Assembly (NCBI GenBank): GCA_947627405.1
Contig: CANQVY010000013.1
Coordinates: 1-15,474, forward strand
Length of the DNA stretch: 15,474 nt
Direction of reading: 5' to 3'
Origin: an uncultured Bacilli bacterium
Lineage (GTDB): Bacteria > Bacillota_I > Bacilli_A > RF39 > UBA660
Shown: piece by piece, positions 6,051 to 13,931 of the stretch
How positions within the stretch are numbered: position 1 is the stretch's first letter
Layout of the letters: every line of letters starts with the position of its first letter
Made by a program: the position numbers and the translations under genes
The notes under the pieces: generated by a model
Told to the model about the DNA's origin: nothing
The model's database searches: none
Seen by the model: the letters and a program-made list of their open reading frames with translations, nothing else

Positions 6051-7367
6051 ATGAAATATTATTTAATGGGAATTAAAGGAACGGGTATGAGTGCACTTGC
6101 TCAAATTCTTTATGATTTGGGAAATGAAGTTGTTGGATATGATGATATTAAATATTACAAATTTACAGAAGAAGGATTACGAGAAAGAAAAATTCAAATT
6201 TATACAGACTCTAATCACAAATTAGATAAGGATATGATTGCAACCTACTCAAAAGCATTTTCAAAAGATCATCCTGAAGTTAAAAGGGTAAGAGAAGCAG
6301 GAATGGTTCTTAAGGATTATGATGAAGTCATGGGAGATGTTTCTAAGTTGTTTAAAACAATTGGAGTATGTGGAACACATGGAAAAACAACAACAGCTTC
6401 TTTATTAAAACATATTTTAACTCCGACAAAAGGGTGTAATTATTTTATAGGAGATGGAGAAGGATATGTTAATAAAAATAATGAATTGTATGTACTTGAA
6501 TCCTGTGAATATAGAAAAAACTTTTTGGCCTATCATCCCACTTATGCGGTTTTAACCAATATCGAACTAGAACACGTAGAATGTTTTGATGGCCTTGAAG
6601 ATGAAATTCAAACGTTTTCAGAATTTGTCAATAAAGCAGAATTTATAGTGGCGTGTGGGGATGATGAAAACGTTCGGAAGATCAGGACGAATAAAGAGAT
6701 TATGTATTATGGGTTCGATAGGAGCAATGATATTTATGCAACAAATGTTGAACTGACTCATAATGGTAGTAATTTTGATGTTTATCTAAACAATGAATAT
6801 TATGGTCATTTTGAAGTGCCATTGTTTGGTCGTCATATGGTCTTAAATACACTCGCATGTATTGCTATTTGTCAAAGGGAAGGAATTGATAAAGAGACCA
6901 TTCATGATTTATTGCAAACTTTTGTAAATGCCAAGAGAAGATTTAAAGAATATAAATACAAAGATTTTGTCCTAGTGGATGATTATGCTCACCATCCAAC
7001 GGAACTTAAAGTAACTTTAGAATCCGCAAAGCAAAAATATCCTGATAAGGAAATTGTGGGGGTCTTTTTACCAAATACTTATTCTAGAACAGAAGCTTTG
7101 CTTGATGATTTTAGTCAAGTTTTGGCTAAGGCAGACAAGGCTTATGTTATGGATATTAGTTGTGATCGAGAGAAAAAAGAGGATTATCATAATATTTCCA
7201 GTGATGATTTGATACAAAAAATTCCAGGGGCAGAAAAGATTTCTGTAGAAACTGTGGATAAATTATTAAAACATAAAAATGCTGTTATTTGTTTTATGAG
7301 TTGTGCTAATATTTATCTTTTAATCGATGCGTTTAAAAAATTGCTAGGAGTCGAAGATGAAAAATAA
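6051..7367 (+). CDS. murC: UDP-N-acetylmuramate--L-alanine ligase
   Basis: A 438-residue protein of usual MurC length. It adds L-alanine to UDP-N-acetylmuramic acid with ATP, the first peptide step of peptidoglycan precursor synthesis in the cytoplasm. An N-terminal Rossmann-like UDP-binding motif GIKGTGMSALA starts at residue 7. The Mur-ligase ATP loop GTHGKTTT is at 108-115. The central LESCEYRKNFL and TNIELEHVE motifs and the C-terminal DDYAHHPTELK motif follow in order. The CEYR and GIKGTGMS forms fit MurC rather than MurD, MurE or MurF. AGAAGG (6038-6043) precedes the ATG by seven bases. It has its own promoter, and its last 11 bases overlap the downstream pseudouridine synthase gene, implying translational coupling. 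No other mur genes are in view. Confidence 0.95.
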   Translation: MKYYLMGIKGTGMSALAQILYDLGNEVVGYDDIKYYKFTEEGLRERKIQIYTDSNHKLDKDMIATYSKAFSKDHPEVKRVREAGMVLKDYDEVMGDVSKLFKTIGVCGTHGKTTTASLLKHILTPTKGCNYFIGDGEGYVNKNNELYVLESCEYRKNFLAYHPTYAVLTNIELEHVECFDGLEDEIQTFSEFVNKAEFIVACGDDENVRKIRTNKEIMYYGFDRSNDIYATNVELTHNGSNFDVYLNNEYYGHFEVPLFGRHMVLNTLACIAICQREGIDKETIHDLLQTFVNAKRRFKEYKYKDFVLVDDYAHHPTELKVTLESAKQKYPDKEIVGVFLPNTYSRTEALLDDFSQVLAKADKAYVMDISCDREKKEDYHNISSDDLIQKIPGAEKISVETVDKLLKHKNAVICFMSCANIYLLIDAFKKLLGVEDEK

Positions 7368-8217
7368 AAATGAAATAAATTTTTTAGTAAAAGAAAAACA
7401 AGAGTTGCTTGCTTTTCTTTTTGATGTTCTTGAAAATAAGTCAAAAAACAATATAAAAAGCTATTTAATTAATCATCAAATATTTGTTAATGGTCATAGC
7501 ATTACGAAACATGATTATCTATTGAAAGAAAAGGATCAAGTATCTGTGCGCTTGAATTATATAAAAAGCGATATTTCAAATATTCCGATTATCTATGAAG
7601 ATGATCGTTTTATTGTTGTTGATAAACCAAGTGGACTTTTATGCATCAGCGAAGATGATAAAAAAAGTGCAAATCTTTATCATTTGGTTAGTAATTACGT
7701 TAAATTAAAAAATAAGAATAATAAAATATTTGTCGTGCATCGATTGGATAAAGATACAAGTGGTCTTGTTTTATTTGCAAAAAATCAAATCGACAGAGAA
7801 TATTTACAAAAATACTGGAATGATAAGGTAGATCGCTATTATTTGGCTCTTGTACATGGAATTCCTCCTAAAGAAGAAGGAACCATTATTTCTTATTTAA
7901 AAGAAGATAAAACACATCGTGTGTATTCTTCTAAAGACAATAAAGGGGATTATGCTTCTACCTATTATGAATTGTTAAATACAAAAGAGAAACAATCTCT
8001 ACTAGGAATTAAGTTAAATACAGGAAGAAAAAATCAAATCAGAGTTCATCTTGCTGATATGCATTGTCCAATTGTTGGAGATAAAAAATATGGAATGAAA
8101 GATCATCAAAAGAACATGTGTTTATATGCATATAAAATAAGTTTTCGATATGGTAAAGAAAAATATATTTTTGAATCTAAGGAATGCCCTTTTGTTCAAA
8201 CTATTGAACAAAAATAG
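7357..8217 (+). CDS. RluA-family pseudouridine synthase with S4 domain
   Basis: A 286-residue protein. Residues about 8-66 look like an S4 RNA-binding domain (NHQIFVNGHSITKHDYLLKEKD). The catalytic domain begins with IIYEDDRFIVVDKPSGLL (79-96) and contains the RluA motif HRLDKDTSG at 128-136, with D131 as the catalytic aspartate; TGRKNQIRVHLAD is the usual C-terminal motif. It isomerises uridine to pseudouridine in rRNA or tRNA; RluA/RluD-type specificity cannot be settled from sequence. The ATG lies inside murC, and AGGAG (7346-7350) six bases upstream supports it. It is the second gene of the murC transcript, and a terminator lies about 95 bases after its stop. Confidence 0.92.
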   Translation: MKNKNEINFLVKEKQELLAFLFDVLENKSKNNIKSYLINHQIFVNGHSITKHDYLLKEKDQVSVRLNYIKSDISNIPIIYEDDRFIVVDKPSGLLCISEDDKKSANLYHLVSNYVKLKNKNNKIFVVHRLDKDTSGLVLFAKNQIDREYLQKYWNDKVDRYYLALVHGIPPKEEGTIISYLKEDKTHRVYSSKDNKGDYASTYYELLNTKEKQSLLGIKLNTGRKNQIRVHLADMHCPIVGDKKYGMKDHQKNMCLYAYKISFRYGKEKYIFESKECPFVQTIEQK

Positions 8218-8312
8218 TATTTCTTTTAAAATGCTTACTATTGTTTAATGTATAAGATTCTAGTTAATTTATAAACTGGTATCTATTTTTTTATTAAAAT
8301 AATAATTGTAGT

Positions 8313-8368
8313 AAGGCAAGAATTTAAACATAAGGGAAAAAATTAAAATTTGCCTTTTTTCTTTTTTT
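8313..8368 (+). terminator. Terminator after the murC-rluA-like unit
   Basis: AAGGCAA (8313-8319) pairs with TTGCCTT (8350-8356). The stem extends inward through ATTT (8322-8325) and AAAT (8346-8349) past a two-base bulge. T-runs follow at 8355-8360 and 8362-8368. The rest of the 288-base gap before priA (8218-8312 and 8369-8475) is AT-rich, with no ORF or RNA that I can support. Confidence 0.65.
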
Positions 8369-8457
8369 AAATTTTAAAATTCTGCTTAAAAAAAATACGA
8401 TTCGATTAAAAAGAAAGTAAAATGATAATTTTTTAAAATACTAGAGAAAAGAAGGTC

Positions 8458-8486
8458 TTTAATTTTGCTTTTTTTTTGTTTATAAT
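8458..8486 (+). promoter_or_regulatory. Probable promoter for priA
   Basis: A perfect -10 box TATAAT lies at 8481-8486. The best -35 candidate at 17-base spacing, TTTAAT (8458-8463), is poor. A start near 8493 gives a very short leader with the AAGAGGTG ribosome site right at the 5' end. This also argues against any priA start upstream of 8506. Confidence 0.5.
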
Positions 8487-8505
8487 TAGTTTAAGAGGTG
8501 ATGCT

Positions 8506-10671
8506 ATGATCGTTGGTGTTTTGGTAGAATTATCAAATAAAAATGTAGATAAAGTTTTTGATTATAGGGTCCCTAAAGAATTTGAAAAAAAAATAAAAAT
8601 TGGTATTCGAGTAAAAGTTTCTTTTGGTCATATGGAACTTATCGGATTTATTTTAGATATAAAAAAAGAGGATAATCGAGAATTAAAAGAAATATTGGAA
8701 ATTCTTGATAAAGAGGTTATATTAAATGAGGAATTGCTTGCTTTAGGAAGAATTATGCAAAAAGAAACATTGTGTACTTTAATTTCTGCTTATCAAGCAA
8801 TGCTTCCAAAAGGATATAAGGCTAGTAGAAAGACAAATGTAAATAAAAAGATCTATACTTATGTAAAATTAAATAATTATAAGGAACAGGGTAAACTAAG
8901 TGCCTCCGCTTTAAAGATTATTGAATATGTAAAAAAAAGCGGTCCGGTGTTAAGAAGTGTTGTTAATAAAATCTCTAAGAGTAGTGTGGATACACTTATA
9001 AAAAAAGAAATATTAACCTGTTATGATCAAGAGGTATATCGATTAGAGAATACACAGGAAAAAGGTTCAAAACAATATGAGTTAACTAGGGATCAAAAAA
9101 AGGTAGTCGATGAAGTCTTAAATGACCAAGAACCATCTACTTATTTACTTCATGGGGTTACGGGATCAGGAAAGACAGAAGTATATATGGAACTAATCGA
9201 TCATTATTTGAAATTAAAAAAAGAAGCCATTGTTTTGGTTCCCGAAATTTCTTTAACTCCTCAAATGGTAAGTCGTTTTAAAAAACGTTTTGGATCCAAT
9301 ATTGCCGTTTTGCATAGTGCTTTATCAGATGGGGAAAAATATGATGAATATCGAAAAATTGTAAGGGGAGAAGTTCAAATTGTTATTGGTGCTCGAAGTG
9401 CTATCTTTGCTCCTTTTTGTCATCTTGGAATTATAGTGATTGATGAGGAACATACCGCTTCTTATAAACAGGAAAATAATCCAAAATATAATGCTATTGA
9501 TATCGCTATAAAAAGAAGTCAATATCATCATTGTAAAGTCTTACTCGCATCGGCTACCCCTTCATTAGAAGATTATGCTCGTGCTCAAAAAAAGGTTTAT
9601 AAATTATTACATTTACCAAAACGAATCAATAATAGAGAACTACCTAAAATAGAAATTGTAGATATGAATAAAGCCATTCGAAAGAGCAAAAATGGATTTT
9701 CTTTAGAATTGATACAAGCTATTCAAGATACTATAAATCGAGGAGAACAGGTATTGCTTCTTTTAAATCGAAGGGGGTATTCTTCTTTTATTAGTTGTTC
9801 TTCTTGTGGTTATGTGGAAAAATGCCCGAATTGTGATATTAGTTTAACTTACCATAAAACGTCTAATACTTTGCGATGTCATTATTGTGGATATGGTACA
9901 AAAGTAAATGAGGTTTGTCCACACTGTAAAGAAAAAGCTTTAAAACAAATGGGAATGGGAACGGAAAAAATAGAAGAGATTATTCCTAAATTGTTTGAAC
10001 AAGCTCGAGTGATTCGTATGGATTTTGATACAACGAGTAAAAAAGGTGCACATGAAAAAATTATTAATGCTTTTAAAAATAAAAAATATAATATTTTACT
10101 TGGTACGCAGATGATTGCTAAGGGACTTGATTTTGAAGATGTTACTTTAGTTGGAGTAATTAATGCGGATACATCACTAAATATTCCGGATTTTAGAAGT
10201 AGTGAAGTTACTTTTCAACTTTTAGATCAAGTCGCAGGTAGAAGTGGTAGAAAAGACAAAAATGGAAAAGTTATCATTCAAACATTTAATAAAGACCATT
10301 ATGCGATAAAATATGCCAAAGATCATGATTATATAGGCTTTTTTAATACAGAAATGATGGTAAGAAGACAATTATCTTATCCACCTTATTATTACATAAC
10401 TTATGTAAAAATAATGAGTAAGGAGTATTCTCTTGCAAGCAAGGAGTCCATGAAAATAGGAAATTACTTGAAAAAGAAACTTACTTCTTCAATTATTCTT
10501 GGGCCTTCTGTATGTAATGTGTTTCGAATAAATAATACTTATCGTTTTGGTATTATTATTAAATATAAAAATGAAGATCAATTATACAAAGCTTTAGAAA
10601 CTTTGATTGAACATTACAAAAGCAATTCAAAAATAAAAATAGATATTGATTTTAACCCAAATAGTTTATAA
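8506..10671 (+). CDS. priA: Primosomal protein N', replication-restart helicase PriA
   Basis: A 721-residue protein from ATG 8506, chosen because AAGAGGTG (8493-8500) lies five bases upstream; an in-frame TTG at 8476 would overlap the -10 box. PriA binds stalled replication forks and reloads the replicative helicase. The N-terminal 3'-DNA-binding domain starts with VLVELSNKNVDKVFDYRVP. Walker A GVTGSGKT is at 217-224, the DEEH box at 313-316, then LASATPSLE. All eight zinc cysteines are present: 431, 434, 440, 443, 458, 461, 471 and 474. The helicase C-terminal motifs GTQMIAKGLDF and QVAGRSGR follow. The size is slightly below the B. subtilis enzyme. It is the first gene of a cluster, with the GH25 gene starting 10 bases after its stop. 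Confidence 0.97.
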   Translation: MIVGVLVELSNKNVDKVFDYRVPKEFEKKIKIGIRVKVSFGHMELIGFILDIKKEDNRELKEILEILDKEVILNEELLALGRIMQKETLCTLISAYQAMLPKGYKASRKTNVNKKIYTYVKLNNYKEQGKLSASALKIIEYVKKSGPVLRSVVNKISKSSVDTLIKKEILTCYDQEVYRLENTQEKGSKQYELTRDQKKVVDEVLNDQEPSTYLLHGVTGSGKTEVYMELIDHYLKLKKEAIVLVPEISLTPQMVSRFKKRFGSNIAVLHSALSDGEKYDEYRKIVRGEVQIVIGARSAIFAPFCHLGIIVIDEEHTASYKQENNPKYNAIDIAIKRSQYHHCKVLLASATPSLEDYARAQKKVYKLLHLPKRINNRELPKIEIVDMNKAIRKSKNGFSLELIQAIQDTINRGEQVLLLLNRRGYSSFISCSSCGYVEKCPNCDISLTYHKTSNTLRCHYCGYGTKVNEVCPHCKEKALKQMGMGTEKIEEIIPKLFEQARVIRMDFDTTSKKGAHEKIINAFKNKKYNILLGTQMIAKGLDFEDVTLVGVINADTSLNIPDFRSSEVTFQLLDQVAGRSGRKDKNGKVIIQTFNKDHYAIKYAKDHDYIGFFNTEMMVRRQLSYPPYYYITYVKIMSKEYSLASKESMKIGNYLKKKLTSSIILGPSVCNVFRINNTYRFGIIIKYKNEDQLYKALETLIEHYKSNSKIKIDIDFNPNSL

Positions 10672-10681
10672 GGAGAAAATT

Positions 10682-11878
10682 ATGAAAAAAAAACTGTGGA
10701 TCATTATAGGTATAATAAGTATATTTGTATTGGCTGGAATTATAGGCGTTTGTTTTTATTTTTCCCATCGTATTGTTGAAGATAATAGTGGCTTTCTTTT
10801 AAAAAAAGATTTGGTAGTAGAAGTTTATAGCCAAGTAGAAGTGATGGATTTTATTGAAAATATAGAAGGAAAAGTAATAAAAGAAACTCCAATTAAAACA
10901 GATCATTTAGGAAAAAGAATGATTTCTTTCCTCTATTTAAATCACAAAAATAAAAAAAGAAGGGGAACTTTTACGATTGAAGTTGTTGATCATACAGAAC
11001 CACTTATTTGGCTTGGAAATAGTTATAGTGTAGCGGTTGGAAGTAATATAAATTTGGAAGAAGAAATTCTTTGTGCGGACAATTATGATCAGAATCCTAG
11101 CTGTAGCATAAAAGGAGATTATGATTTAAATAAAGAAGGAACTTATAAATTGGAATATGAAGCTATTGATAGTAGTAATAATAAAGAAAATGTAAAATTT
11201 AATTTGTATGTTTATCAACCTAAAGAAAAGAATGCCTCTGTTAAAAAGACCAATCAGAAATTTTCTGATATTATGAAAACATATAAAACAGAGGAAAATG
11301 AAATTGGAATTGATGTATCTAGTTGGCAAGGAAAAATCGACTTTAAAAAAGTAAAAGAGGCAGGAGCTACTTTTGTAATGATTCGAATTGGATACCAAAA
11401 GGGGATAAATGGAGAGTATATTCTTGATCCGAATTTTACTACAAATATTGAAAATGCACTTGCCAATGATTTAAAAGTAGGAGGATATTTTTATTCCTAT
11501 GCCAATAGCAAACAAGAAGCTAAGAAACAAGCACAATTTGTTATTGAACACATCAAGCCTTATTCTATTTCTTTGCCTATTGCTTTTGATTGGGAATGCT
11601 ATTCTTATTTTAATAGTATGGAAATTAGTTTATTTGGCTTAAATTCCATTGCGGATAGTTTTTTATCTGAAATTGAAAAAAAGAAATATGATGCTATGAT
11701 TTATGCAAGTAAAAATTATTTAAATGCAATTTGGATTTATCAACAATATGATGTATGGTTGGCTCATTATACCAAAAATACGGATTATACAGGAAAATTT
11801 AAAATTTGGCAATTATGCTCAAATGGAAAAATTGATGGAATTGATACAGATGTAGATGTTGATATTTTATATCACTAA
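10682..11878 (+). CDS. Membrane-anchored GH25 muramidase with Ig-like domains
   Basis: A 398-residue protein from ATG 10682; the AAGGAG site (10670-10675) overlaps the priA stop, so the in-frame start at 10646 inside priA is unlikely. One membrane segment (about 5-27) follows a KKK cluster, and no lipobox is visible, so it is probably an uncleaved anchor with the rest outside. Residues about 37-102 resemble a degenerate Ig-like repeat, and 103-178 a DUF5011-type Ig-like domain (DHTEPLI, EGTYKLEYEAIDSSNN). The GH25 domain begins at GIDVSSWQG (209-217), with D211 and the FDWE motif (D303, E305) as catalytic residues. GH25 enzymes cleave the MurNAc-GlcNAc bond of peptidoglycan. C131 and C141 in the Ig domain could form a disulfide. 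It occupies the place of def in the B. subtilis order. Confidence 0.9.
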   Translation: MKKKLWIIIGIISIFVLAGIIGVCFYFSHRIVEDNSGFLLKKDLVVEVYSQVEVMDFIENIEGKVIKETPIKTDHLGKRMISFLYLNHKNKKRRGTFTIEVVDHTEPLIWLGNSYSVAVGSNINLEEEILCADNYDQNPSCSIKGDYDLNKEGTYKLEYEAIDSSNNKENVKFNLYVYQPKEKNASVKKTNQKFSDIMKTYKTEENEIGIDVSSWQGKIDFKKVKEAGATFVMIRIGYQKGINGEYILDPNFTTNIENALANDLKVGGYFYSYANSKQEAKKQAQFVIEHIKPYSISLPIAFDWECYSYFNSMEISLFGLNSIADSFLSEIEKKKYDAMIYASKNYLNAIWIYQQYDVWLAHYTKNTDYTGKFKIWQLCSNGKIDGIDTDVDVDILYH

Positions 11879-11955
11879 GAAAATTTTGAAAGCAAAAAGC
11901 AAATTTTAAATTAAATAAAATGAAAACAAGACTTTTCTCTTTTCTTAATTTCGTT

Positions 11956-11961
11956 TATAAT
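11956..11961 (+). promoter_or_regulatory. Possible promoter -10 element for fmt
   Basis: A perfect TATAAT lies 15 bases before the fmt ATG. No convincing -35 is seen at 16-18 bases spacing (TTTTCT at 11933-11938 is poor). The 98-base gap after the GH25 gene has no T-tailed hairpin, so fmt may also be reached by readthrough from priA. Confidence 0.4.
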
Positions 11962-11976
11962 AGAGTTGGTGATAGG

Positions 11977-12909
11977 ATGAATAAAAAAATAAGAATTGTA
12001 TTTATGGGAACTCCTGATTTTGCTGTACCTATTCTTGAAGGTTTAATTGCCAATTATACTGTAGTTGGAGTGGTTTGTCAACCAGATAAAGAAGTGGGGA
12101 GAAAAAGAGTTCTTACTAAACCTCCGATAAAAGAATGTGCAGAAAAGCATAAGATTCGAGTACTACAACCAACAAAAGTAAAACAGGATTACGAAGCGAT
12201 TATAAATTTAAATCCAGATTTGATTGTAACATGTGCTTATGGCCAAATTATTCCAAAAGAGTTACTTGATTTGCCTAAATATGGTTGTATTAATGTACAT
12301 GCTTCACTTCTTCCTAAATTAAGAGGTGGGGCACCTATACATAAGGCTATTATTGATGGATACGATAAGACAGGTATTACAATTATGTATATGGATGAAA
12401 AAATGGATTGCGGAGATATCATTCGTCAAAGGGAAATCAAAATTGAAGATGACTTTACTACAGAAATATTACATGACAAATTGTCACTTATGGGGAAAGA
12501 TTTGCTATTAAAAACGATCCCTGATTTAATAGAAGGAAAGATTACACCGATTAAACAAGAAGAAAGCGAAGTAACTTATGCTTGGAATATCAAAAGAGAA
12601 GAAGAAAAAATTGATTTTGCAAAACCGGCAAGAGAAGTATTTAATCAAATAAGGGGTCTTAATTCTTGGCCGGGTGCATATTGTCTATTTGATGGTAAAA
12701 CATTAAAAATTTATGATGTTTTACTTAACGATTATGTATCTGAAAAAAAAGTAGGAACAATTATCGATATTAATGAGGATGGAATTGTTGTGGCATTAAA
12801 AGAGGGATGTTTAATTATAAAATCATTAAAGCTAGAAGGTAAAAGAAAGATGAATTTTAAAGAATTTATTAATGGAAATAAAGGTATAATTGGAAAGGTT
12901 TTAAAATAG
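11977..12909 (+). CDS. fmt: Methionyl-tRNA formyltransferase
   Basis: A 310-residue protein that formylates initiator Met-tRNA with 10-formyl-tetrahydrofolate. The start at 11977 gives the standard opening (IRIVFMGTPDFAVPIL) and has GGTGA at 11968-11972; the in-frame ATG at 11920 lies upstream of the -10 box and adds non-family sequence. Catalytic residues N106, H108 and D147 are in INVHASLLPKLRGGAPI (105-121) and MDCGDI (143-148). The C-terminal OB-fold tRNA-binding domain includes RGLNSWPGAYC and ends with LKLEGKRKMNFKEFI. The partner peptide deformylase gene (def), adjacent in B. subtilis, is not in this window. An unknown membrane-protein gene begins five bases after the stop. Confidence 0.96.
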   Translation: MNKKIRIVFMGTPDFAVPILEGLIANYTVVGVVCQPDKEVGRKRVLTKPPIKECAEKHKIRVLQPTKVKQDYEAIINLNPDLIVTCAYGQIIPKELLDLPKYGCINVHASLLPKLRGGAPIHKAIIDGYDKTGITIMYMDEKMDCGDIIRQREIKIEDDFTTEILHDKLSLMGKDLLLKTIPDLIEGKITPIKQEESEVTYAWNIKREEEKIDFAKPAREVFNQIRGLNSWPGAYCLFDGKTLKIYDVLLNDYVSEKKVGTIIDINEDGIVVALKEGCLIIKSLKLEGKRKMNFKEFINGNKGIIGKVLK

Positions 12910-12914
12910 AAGTT

Positions 12915-13562
12915 ATGGAAAATAAAGAGAATAAAAAGCAGGAAAAGAAAAAAACAAAAAAATTTAATTTTAAAGAGTTATTTACTGATGAGAAAAAAAG
13001 AGCAAGACTTATTCTTTTGGTCTATTTCGTTTTTTTTGTTGTTTTAATTATTACAATGAGAATTAATTATAATTATGAAAATGATGATATAGCCAATCAA
13101 ATCAATCATCCGGCGGACGAAAAATTGGCTATGAATAATTATGAGTTTACTTATACAATTACCAAAGGAACAAAAAAATACATTTATTCAGGGAAACATT
13201 ATAATGAGAAGGAAATGTTTGTTTATAATAAAAATACTTATTATAAAGAAAATGATCTTGTTTTAAAACAAGAAGAGAAGGACTGGGTAAAAGTTAATAA
13301 TCCTTATGTTGAATACGAATATATAAAGTTAGAAAATATTGATAAAATACTTGAAAAAAGTAATTTTATCTCTCAAACAAAATATAAAGATGGTTCAGTA
13401 TTAAATAGTTATAAAATGTACATAGATCAAAAAATATCTGAAAATGTTTTAAATATTACTTCTAAAAATGAAAAATTAATCAAAATAGAAATTTTATTTG
13501 AGAATAAAACAATAATTTTAGAGTTTTCGAATATTGGAAATGTTGTTGATTTTAATATATAA
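12915..13562 (+). CDS. Unknown single-pass membrane protein
   Basis: A 215-residue protein that I do not recognise. A very lysine-rich N-terminus (1-30) precedes one hydrophobic segment at about 32-50 (ILLVYFVFFVVLIIT), followed by about 165 mostly polar residues. The positive-inside rule places the N-terminus in the cytoplasm and the large domain outside. That domain has many tyrosines and alternating strand-like stretches (NYEFTYTITKGTKKYIYSG, KMYIDQKISENVLNITS), suggesting a mainly beta fold, perhaps like lipoprotein-type domains; this is inference. There are no cysteines and no catalytic motif. The ATG follows the fmt stop by five bases and has no clear Shine-Dalgarno (an AAAGG lies too far upstream), so it probably relies on coupling to fmt. 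It sits where rsmB lies in B. subtilis. Confidence 0.75.
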   Translation: MENKENKKQEKKKTKKFNFKELFTDEKKRARLILLVYFVFFVVLIITMRINYNYENDDIANQINHPADEKLAMNNYEFTYTITKGTKKYIYSGKHYNEKEMFVYNKNTYYKENDLVLKQEEKDWVKVNNPYVEYEYIKLENIDKILEKSNFISQTKYKDGSVLNSYKMYIDQKISENVLNITSKNEKLIKIEILFENKTIILEFSNIGNVVDFNI

Positions 13563-13574
13563 ATCAAATATAAT
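13547..13574 (+). promoter_or_regulatory. Possible promoter inside the end of the unknown membrane-protein gene
   Basis: TTGATT (13547-13552) and a perfect TATAAT (13569-13574) are 16 bases apart. Transcription would begin near 13581, just after the ATG at 13578. The broken ORF's ATG would then be bypassed or start upstream of the message, which weakens one or the other assignment. Confidence 0.35.
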
Positions 13575-13577
13575 AAA

Positions 13578-13863
13578 ATGGAAAATGATGATTTTAATGA
13601 AGGAGAAACCATTCTTCTAGAAGAAGATACAGATAATAAAAGAATTTTTGGAAAAATTTATCAGTTGATTTTGGATTTGTGATTATTATGAAGATAAATT
13701 TAGAACAATTGAGAGAATTAAAAATAGAAAGTTAGATCCTGACTTTAAAAGTAGAGAGTTAATTGAATATGTTGTGGACAAACTAGCAAGCAATGAAGAC
13801 TTTAGATTAAGTTATAAAAAGTTTAAAGAAAGACGAAGCTATAGGAGATATTATTTTTCTTAA
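13578..13863 (+). pseudogene. Frameshifted small ORF, unknown protein
   Basis: From ATG 13578 one frame encodes about 34 residues (MENDDFNEGETILLEEDTDN onwards, ending KIYQLILDL) and stops at TGA 13680. The +1 frame then reads on without a break from GAT 13681 for 60 codons (DYYEDKFRTIERIKNRK, later ELIEYVVDKLASNEDF and KERRSYRRYYFS) to TAA 13861-13863. Skipping one base, T13680, would join them into a protein of about 94 residues, acidic at the start and strongly basic at the end. The protein-like composition on both sides of the break suggests a recent single-base insertion or a sequence error. There is no usable ribosome site at the ATG; AAGGAG at 13600-13605 precedes only an ATT. I do not recognise the family. 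This accounts for most of the 369-base gap before rlmN. Confidence 0.45.
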
Positions 13864-13887
13864 AGAAGCATTTGTTTTTCTTTTTTT
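13862..13887 (+). terminator. Weak possible terminator before rlmN
   Basis: AAAGAA (13862-13867) can pair with TTCTTT (13878-13883), with T continuing to 13887. The stem is six A/T-rich pairs with a ten-base loop, so it is weak and could be chance. Confidence 0.2.
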
Positions 13888-13900
13888 CTGGTCTTTAATT

Positions 13901-13909
13901 TGATATAAT
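13901..13909 (+). promoter_or_regulatory. Extended -10 promoter for rlmN
   Basis: TGATATAAT gives a perfect -10 (TATAAT, 13904-13909) with the TG of an extended -10 one base upstream. Only T-rich sequence lies at the -35 distance. Transcription from about 13916 leaves a very short leader containing AGGTGA, as seen for murC and priA in this window. Confidence 0.6.
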
Positions 13910-13931
13910 TTAAATGAATTAGGTGAAGTGT

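Noticed and set aside
8476..8505. In-frame TTG extension of priA
   Set aside because: It overlaps the TATAAT box and has no ribosome site, while ATG 8506 has AAGAGGTG at the right distance and gives the family start.
11880..11907. AAAATTT/AAATTTT hairpin after the GH25 gene
   Set aside because: The stem is nearly all A/T and no T-run follows, so it is unlikely to terminate transcription.
11920..11976. Longer Fmt start
   Set aside because: It lies upstream of the likely -10 box and adds residues absent from the family before the canonical start.
13672..13690. Programmed +1 frameshift like prfB
   Set aside because: Slipping from UUG to UGU would mispair and no adjacent Shine-Dalgarno stimulator is seen, so mutation or sequence error is preferred.
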